Positions 34,612-38,581 of a DNA stretch of 38,581 nucleotides are shown here, piece after piece. This stretch comes from Actinomadura roseirufa (GTDB lineage Bacteria > Actinomycetota > Actinomycetes > Streptosporangiales > Streptosporangiaceae): the NCBI RefSeq assembly GCF_900659635.1, contig NZ_CAACVB010000052.1:1-38581 (forward strand), in the 5' to 3' direction. Every line of letters starts with the position of its first letter. Position 1 is the first letter of the stretch. A program made the translations under genes and the position numbers. The notes under the pieces are model-generated. The model worked only from the letters and a program-made list of their open reading frames with translations. It made no database searches and was not told the origin of the DNA.

Positions 34612-35772
34612 ATGGCATCACTACTGATCACCGCCGAGCGCATGATCACCACCCCTCGCGGGGGTCCTACCCGCGTCCTGTCCCCGGGATTCGTCCGCGT
34701 GGCGGACGGTGTGATCACCGAGGTCGGCGAGGGCCGCCCGTCCGGCGCGCCGGACGCCGACCTGCGCGACGGGCTGCTCGCCCCCGGTCTCGTGGACCTC
34801 CAGGTGAACGGGTTCTTCGGCCACGACATGGTGGACGCGGACGAGGCGGGCTGGCACACGGTCGTGTCGCGGCTCCCCGAGACCGGCGTCACCTCGTTCC
34901 TGCCGACCTTCATCACCGCGCCCGTCGCCGTCCAGGCCGAGGCGCTGCGCAGGGCCCGTGACCTGCTGCCGGGCCTGCCCGCGGGCACGAAGGTCCTCGG
35001 CGTCCACCTGGAGGGCCCGTTCCTGTCCGCCAAGCGCAAGGGCGCGCACAACGCCGGGTACCTCACCGACCCGACGCCCGAGGCGATCGCCCGGCTGCTG
35101 GAGACGGGCCTGGTCAAGCTCGTCACGCTCGCGCCCGAACTGCCCGGCGCCCTGGGGGCGATCCGGACCCTCACCGCGGCCGGGGTGCTGGTCAGCGTCG
35201 GCCACAGCGACGCCACCGCCGCGCAGGTCGCGGAGGCCGCCGACGCGGGCGCCCGCAAGGTCACCCACATCTTCAACGCGCAGAGCGGCGTCGACCACCG
35301 CGCCCCGGGCGTGGCGGTGCAGGCGCTGATCGACACCCGGCTCAGCCCCGGACTGATCCTCGACCTGCACCACGTCGGCCCCGCCGCCGCCGAGCTGGTG
35401 TTCCGCGCGGCGGCCGGGCGGGTCGTCCTCGTCACCGACGCCGCCTCCTCCGCCGGGATGCCGCCCGGCACCTACGACCTCGGCGGCGAGCCGATCACCA
35501 TGCCCGCGGACGGGCCGCCGCTGCGCGCGGACGGCACGATCGCCGGGTCCGGTCTCCGGCTCGACGACGCCGTGGGCAACGCCGTCCGGCTCGGGATCGA
35601 CCCGGTGACCGCGGTCGACGCCGCGACCCGGGTGCCCGCCGACCTGATCGGCCGCGCCGATCTCGGCCGGATCGCGCCCGGTGCCGCCGCCGACCTGGTC
35701 TGGCTGGGTCCCGATCACCGGGCGCGTACGACGTGGATCAACGGGCAGAACGTTTACGGAGGGGGATCATGA
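34612..35772 (+). CDS. nagA: N-acetylglucosamine-6-phosphate deacetylase
   Basis: A 386-residue metal-dependent amidohydrolase that converts GlcNAc-6-P to GlcN-6-P and acetate, the first cytosolic step after PTS import. Motifs are the substrate/metal loop HLEGPF (E134), GHSDA (H198), THIFNA (H219) and TDAASSAG with catalytic D276. The segment FNAQSGVDHRAPG differs from the common FNAMxxxxHRxPG but keeps the second His and Arg. Neither the ATG at 34612 nor the in-frame GTG at 34600 has a good ribosome-binding site, so the first four residues are uncertain. The stop overlaps the next gene as ATGA. Confidence 0.95.
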   Translation: MASLLITAERMITTPRGGPTRVLSPGFVRVADGVITEVGEGRPSGAPDADLRDGLLAPGLVDLQVNGFFGHDMVDADEAGWHTVVSRLPETGVTSFLPTFITAPVAVQAEALRRARDLLPGLPAGTKVLGVHLEGPFLSAKRKGAHNAGYLTDPTPEAIARLLETGLVKLVTLAPELPGALGAIRTLTAAGVLVSVGHSDATAAQVAEAADAGARKVTHIFNAQSGVDHRAPGVAVQALIDTRLSPGLILDLHHVGPAAAELVFRAAAGRVVLVTDAASSAGMPPGTYDLGGEPITMPADGPPLRADGTIAGSGLRLDDAVGNAVRLGIDPVTAVDAATRVPADLIGRADLGRIAPGAAADLVWLGPDHRARTTWINGQNVYGGGS

Positions 35773-36809
35773 CCAGTCTGATGCGCGCCGAGATCGGTGA
35801 GCAGCCGGACGCGCTGCGCCGCACCATCGACGCGCTGCTGCCGCGCACGCCCGACATCGGGGCGCTGGCCGAGGAGACGCGGCAGGTGCTGTTCATCGCG
35901 CGCGGGTCGTCCGACAACGCCGCGGTGTACGGCCGCTATCTGGTCGAGGCGCACGCCGGGCGGCTGGCGACGCTGGCCGCGCCGTCCATCGCGACGACCT
36001 ACCGCCGGCGGCTGGACCTGTCCGGCGTGCTGGCCGTCGCGATCAGCCAGTCCGGCAAGACCGAGGAGATCGTCGAGACGCTGGAGTGGGCCGCCGCGGG
36101 CGGCGCCCGGACGGTCGCGATCACCAACGGGGTCGGTTCGCCGCTGGCGGAGGCGGCGGAGGTCGCGCTGGTCACCGACGCGGGCGACGAGGTCGCCGTC
36201 CCCGCCACCAAGACCTACACCACCCAGCTCGCCGCGCTCGCGGTGCTCGGCCTCGGGCTCGGCGCCGGGGTGGCCGCGGACGACCTGCACCGGGTCCCGG
36301 ACGAGGTGGCGCGGCTCATCGCGCTGACCGAGGAGTCCCCGGCGCTGCCGGAGATCGTCGAGGACCTCGCGAAGGTCCCCGGCGCCGTCGTGTCCGGGCG
36401 CGGCATCGCCTTCGGCACCGCGCTGGAGCTGGCGCTGAAGATCAAGGAGGCGTGCTACCTGCACGCGATGGGCCTGTCGTACGCCGACCTGCTGCACGGC
36501 CCGATCGCGGTCGTCGACGCGCAGACCCCCGCGCTGCTCGTGGCCGCCGACTCCGGCCCGACGCTGCCCGGCACGATCGCGCTGGCCCACCGCGTGCGCG
36601 GCGCGGGCGCGCGGGCGTTCGGCGTGGGCGGCGGTCCCGGCCTGGCCGAGGCGTGCTCGGCCGCGCTGCCCGGCCCGGCGCTGGCCGAGTGGACGGCGCC
36701 GCTGGGCCTGATCGTCCCCGGCCAGATCCTGGTCGAGAACCTGGCCCGCCGGCTCGGCGTCGACCCCGACGTCCCGCGCGGCCTGAACAAGGTCACGCAG
36801 ACCGACTAG
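35769..36809 (+). CDS. Two-SIS-domain sugar-phosphate enzyme, probable GlcN-6-P deaminase (NagB-II type)
   Basis: A 346-residue protein made of two SIS domains, like the isomerase half of GlmS without the glutaminase part. The start MTSLMRAEIGEQPDALR carries the EIxEQP signature. SGKTEEIVETLEWA in the first domain binds sugar phosphate, with PATKTYTTQLAAL after it; GRGIAFGTALELALKIKEACYLHAMG with YADLLHGP opens the second. Overlap with nagA supports conversion of GlcN-6-P to Fru-6-P and ammonia. AgaS-like or FrlB-like activities are alternatives. No classic NagB is present in the window. Confidence 0.88.
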   Translation: MTSLMRAEIGEQPDALRRTIDALLPRTPDIGALAEETRQVLFIARGSSDNAAVYGRYLVEAHAGRLATLAAPSIATTYRRRLDLSGVLAVAISQSGKTEEIVETLEWAAAGGARTVAITNGVGSPLAEAAEVALVTDAGDEVAVPATKTYTTQLAALAVLGLGLGAGVAADDLHRVPDEVARLIALTEESPALPEIVEDLAKVPGAVVSGRGIAFGTALELALKIKEACYLHAMGLSYADLLHGPIAVVDAQTPALLVAADSGPTLPGTIALAHRVRGAGARAFGVGGGPGLAEACSAALPGPALAEWTAPLGLIVPGQILVENLARRLGVDPDVPRGLNKVTQTD

Positions 36810-36816
36810 CCCGCGC

Positions 36817-36840
36817 CCGCCGCCCTGGACCGGGCGGCGG
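36817..36840 (+). terminator. Hairpin between the SIS gene and the IIB gene
   Basis: CCGCCGCCC (36817-36825) and GGGCGGCGG (36832-36840) form a perfect 9-bp stem with loop TGGACC. It sits in the 102-nt gap, so it may attenuate or process the operon mRNA between catabolic and transport genes. Confidence 0.55.
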
Positions 36841-36911
36841 ATCCGGGCGGCCGCACGACGCGGGCGGGGCGGCCCCGTCCCGCCCGCCCCCGCTAGGAGA
36901 GAAGGAACCCC

Positions 36912-37145
36912 ATGGACAAGGCCGAGGCCATCGTCGCCGCCCTGGGCGGCGCCGACAACATCATCGAGATCGAACCGTGCGCCACGCGGCTGCGCACGGA
37001 GGTCTCGGACGCGGGCAGGGTCGACGAGGCGGGGCTGAAGGCCGCCGGCGCGTTCGGCGTCATGCGCAGCGGGACGGTCGTGCAGGTCGTCGTCGGCCCC
37101 GAGGCCGACACCATCGCCAGTGACATCGAGGACATCCTCGAGTGA
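36912..37145 (+). CDS. PTS glucose/N-acetylglucosamine IIB component
   Basis: A complete 77-residue free-standing IIB protein. It begins MDKAEAIVAALGGADNI and carries phospho-acceptor Cys23 in EIEPCATRLRTEV, the family signature. It receives phosphate from IIA and passes it to sugar bound by the IIC permeases, which lack their own IIB domain. In streptomycetes the equivalent is NagF. AGGAGAGAAGGAA precedes the ATG. IIA follows 17 nt downstream. Confidence 0.95.
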   Translation: MDKAEAIVAALGGADNIIEIEPCATRLRTEVSDAGRVDEAGLKAAGAFGVMRSGTVVQVVVGPEADTIASDIEDILE

Positions 37146-37162
37146 GGAAAGGGGCCCCCACG

Positions 37163-37612
37163 ATGACGCGAGTGCTGTCCCCGGTCGCCGGCCGGGTCAT
37201 CGGCCTGGCGGGCGTGCCCGACCCCGTGTTCGCTCAGGCGATGGTCGGGCCCGGCACCGCGGTCGATCCCGAGCGCGGCCCCGGGTACGCGATCGCGCCC
37301 GTCACCGGGCGGATCGTCAAGCTCCACCCGCACGCCTACGTCGTCGTGGACGGCGAGGGGCACGGGGTGCTCGTCCACCTCGGCATCGACACCGTCAAGC
37401 TGAAGGGCGAGGGGTTCGACCTGCTCGCCGCCGAGGGCGACGAGGTCACCGCGGGCCAGCCGCTGGTCGGCTGGAACCCGGCCGTGATCGAGGCGGGCGG
37501 CCGGTCGCCGATCTGCGCCGTGGTCGCGCTGGACGCCGGCGACGGCGCCCTGTCCGACGTGGTCGAGACCGGCGAGGTGACGAAGGGAGCCGAGCTTTTC
37601 ACATGGAGCTGA
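37163..37612 (+). CDS. crr: PTS glucose-type IIA component
   Basis: A 149-residue IIA protein of the glucose family. The sequence runs from LSPVAGRVIGL, through GYAIAPVTGRIVKL, to VHLGIDTVKLKGEGF with phospho-acceptor H72, the usual order. It takes phosphate from HPr and gives it to IIB. ATG 37163 is chosen over an earlier in-frame codon because GAGGAAAGGGG lies upstream and the family begins at this point. The gene overlaps the following HAD gene by 10 nt. Confidence 0.95.
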   Translation: MTRVLSPVAGRVIGLAGVPDPVFAQAMVGPGTAVDPERGPGYAIAPVTGRIVKLHPHAYVVVDGEGHGVLVHLGIDTVKLKGEGFDLLAAEGDEVTAGQPLVGWNPAVIEAGGRSPICAVVALDAGDGALSDVVETGEVTKGAELFTWS

Positions 37613-38271
37613 TCGAGCTCCGCGCGGCCGTGTTCGACCTCGACGGCACCCTCATCCACACCGAGCCGCGCAACCGAGCGATGTGGGCGCGGCTGTTCGA
37701 GGCGCACGGCCTCCCCTACGACGACGAGCTGATCACCTCGTTCGCCGGGCGGCGCGGGCACGAGGTGCTGGCGGGGCTGCTGCACCTGTTCCCCGGCCGC
37801 ACCGTCGAGGAGCTGTTCGAGGAGGTCGTCTCCTACGAGGCGATGCCGGACATGCCGGCCGTCACGCCGGTCCCGGGCGCCGTCGGCCTCGTCCGGGCGC
37901 TGGCCGGGGCGGGCGTCCCGCTGGCGGTGGTGACGTCGGGGCAGCGCCCCTACGCCGAGAACCTGCTGGACGTGCTCGGCGTCCGCGGGCTGCTGGACCT
38001 CGTGGTGACCGCCGGCGACGTCGTCACCGGCAAGCCGCACCCCGAGGGATACCTGGCCGCCGCGCGCGACCTGGCCGTCCCGCCGGGCGCCGCGGTCGCG
38101 TTCGAGGACGCCCCGGCGGGCGTCGCGGCCGTGAAGGCCGCGGGCATGACCTGCGTCGGCATCACCACCACGCAGCCCATGGCGGCGCTGGCCGGCGCCG
38201 ACCACGTCGTGGCGGACCTGGAGAAAGTGGACGTCGTGCCGGGCCCCGCGTTGCGGGTGCGCGGACTGTGA
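37603..38271 (+). CDS. HAD-family phosphatase/phosphomutase-like protein
   Basis: A 222-residue haloacid dehalogenase-type enzyme with all four motifs: nucleophile D12 and D14 in FDLDGTL, VVTSGQ, Lys in GKPHPEGY, and FEDAPAG. A helical cap follows motif I (residues about 20-90), typical of beta-phosphoglucomutase-like HADs. The position in the GlcNAc operon, overlapping IIA, suggests it dephosphorylates an accumulating sugar phosphate, perhaps preventing stress from GlcNAc-6-P. The substrate is inferred from context only. ATG 37603 has AAGGGAGC upstream. Confidence 0.9.
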   Translation: MELIELRAAVFDLDGTLIHTEPRNRAMWARLFEAHGLPYDDELITSFAGRRGHEVLAGLLHLFPGRTVEELFEEVVSYEAMPDMPAVTPVPGAVGLVRALAGAGVPLAVVTSGQRPYAENLLDVLGVRGLLDLVVTAGDVVTGKPHPEGYLAAARDLAVPPGAAVAFEDAPAGVAAVKAAGMTCVGITTTQPMAALAGADHVVADLEKVDVVPGPALRVRGL

Positions 38272-38281
38272 GGCCGGAGGG

Positions 38282-38300
38282 CGGACCGCGCGGCGGTCCG
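38282..38300 (+). terminator. Hairpin between the HAD gene and HPr
   Basis: CGGACCGC (38282-38289) and GCGGTCCG (38293-38300) form a perfect 8-bp stem with a 3-nt loop, 11 nt after the HAD stop. It could limit read-through or mark an mRNA end before ptsH. Confidence 0.5.
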
Positions 38301-38327
38301 GTCCGACGAACCCCGAAGGAGCATTCA

Positions 38328-38581
38328 GTGAGCGAGCGCAACGTCAAGATCGAGTCCCGGGTGGGGCTGCACGCGCGGCCCGCCGCGCTGTTCGTCCAGA
38401 CCGCGGCGAAGGCGCCGATGGAGGTCACCGTCGGCAAGCAGGGCGGCGCCCCGGTGAACGCCAAGAGCATCCTCGCCGTGCTCGGGCTGGACACCATCGA
38501 CCTCGGGGTGGGCGACACGCTCGTCCTGCACTCGGACGGGGCGCTGGAGGCGTGCGACCTGCACCGGCAGGAGTTCGGGCA
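38328..38581 (+). CDS. ptsH: Phosphocarrier protein HPr (cut by window end)
   Basis: The first 84 residues of HPr, the general PTS phosphocarrier that links Enzyme I to IIA. The phospho-acceptor is H15 in GLHARPAA, and Ser47 in NAKSILAVL is the regulatory serine position. HPr proteins are about 85-93 residues, so nearly all of the gene is present; the frame is open at 38581. GTG 38328 is preceded by GAAGGAG. Enzyme I is not in the window and may follow directly. Confidence 0.95.
   Translation, partial: MSERNVKIESRVGLHARPAALFVQTAAKAPMEVTVGKQGGAPVNAKSILAVLGLDTIDLGVGDTLVLHSDGALEACDLHRQEFG

Overview
The window looks like chromosomal DNA of a high-GC actinomycete. The order ahcY - RDD/SpoIIM-like/DUF58/MoxR/DUF4350/DUF4129 - mtrA/mtrB/lpqB - comF - hpf - response regulator - secA - Rv3235-family gene is typical of Streptomyces-like and Thermomonosporaceae-like genomes. 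Codon third positions are nearly all G or C, GTG starts are frequent, and several starts have a -10 hexamer 6-7 nt upstream, as in leaderless actinobacterial genes. The genus cannot be fixed from sequence alone. No insertion sequence, phage, CRISPR array, tRNA or rRNA was seen.

Layout. 1-202: start of a MerR-type regulator on the minus strand. 506-3855: two tandem S-adenosylhomocysteine hydrolases of different subfamilies and an unrecognised gene. 3960-7093: an exported class A beta-lactamase-like lipoprotein and a secreted M14 carboxypeptidase. 7167-14780: the membrane and AAA+ cluster (RDD, SpoIIM-like, DUF58, MoxR, DUF4350, DUF4129, polytopic membrane protein); the last five are a minus-strand operon with overlapping stops and starts. 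15104-19523: a small upstream ORF, then mtrA-mtrB-lpqB. 19627-22290: comF with a long disordered insert, a structured leader that is a candidate raiA RNA, and long-form hpf. 22291-24349: about 2 kb that looks non-coding, with a 156-bp tandem repeat and a sharp strand-composition switch. 24350-30537: NarL-type response regulator, YcaQ-like winged-helix protein, small membrane protein, secA and an Rv3235-family gene. 30749-38581: an N-acetylglucosamine uptake and catabolism island.

The GlcNAc island is the most coherent system. It has two paralogous PTS IIC permeases, a GntR/HutC regulator resembling DasR, nagA, a two-SIS-domain sugar-phosphate enzyme (probable NagB-II deaminase), separate IIB and IIA proteins, a HAD phosphatase and HPr. 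HPr, IIA, IIB and IIC pass phosphate to GlcNAc during import; NagA and the SIS enzyme would convert GlcNAc-6-P to Fru-6-P. Two nearly identical 22-26 bp palindromes built from DasR-type dre half sites lie over the regulator promoter and over the nagA/IIC-2 divergent region. In the latter the two predicted promoters cross inside one palindrome.

The most useful leads are that operator architecture, the tandem dissimilar SAH hydrolases, the comF/raiA RNA/hpf interval, the small ORF at mtrA, the Shine-Dalgarno-sequestering hairpin of the Rv3235-family gene, and the unexplained 2-kb repeat region. I see no wholly new multi-gene system that can be claimed firmly.
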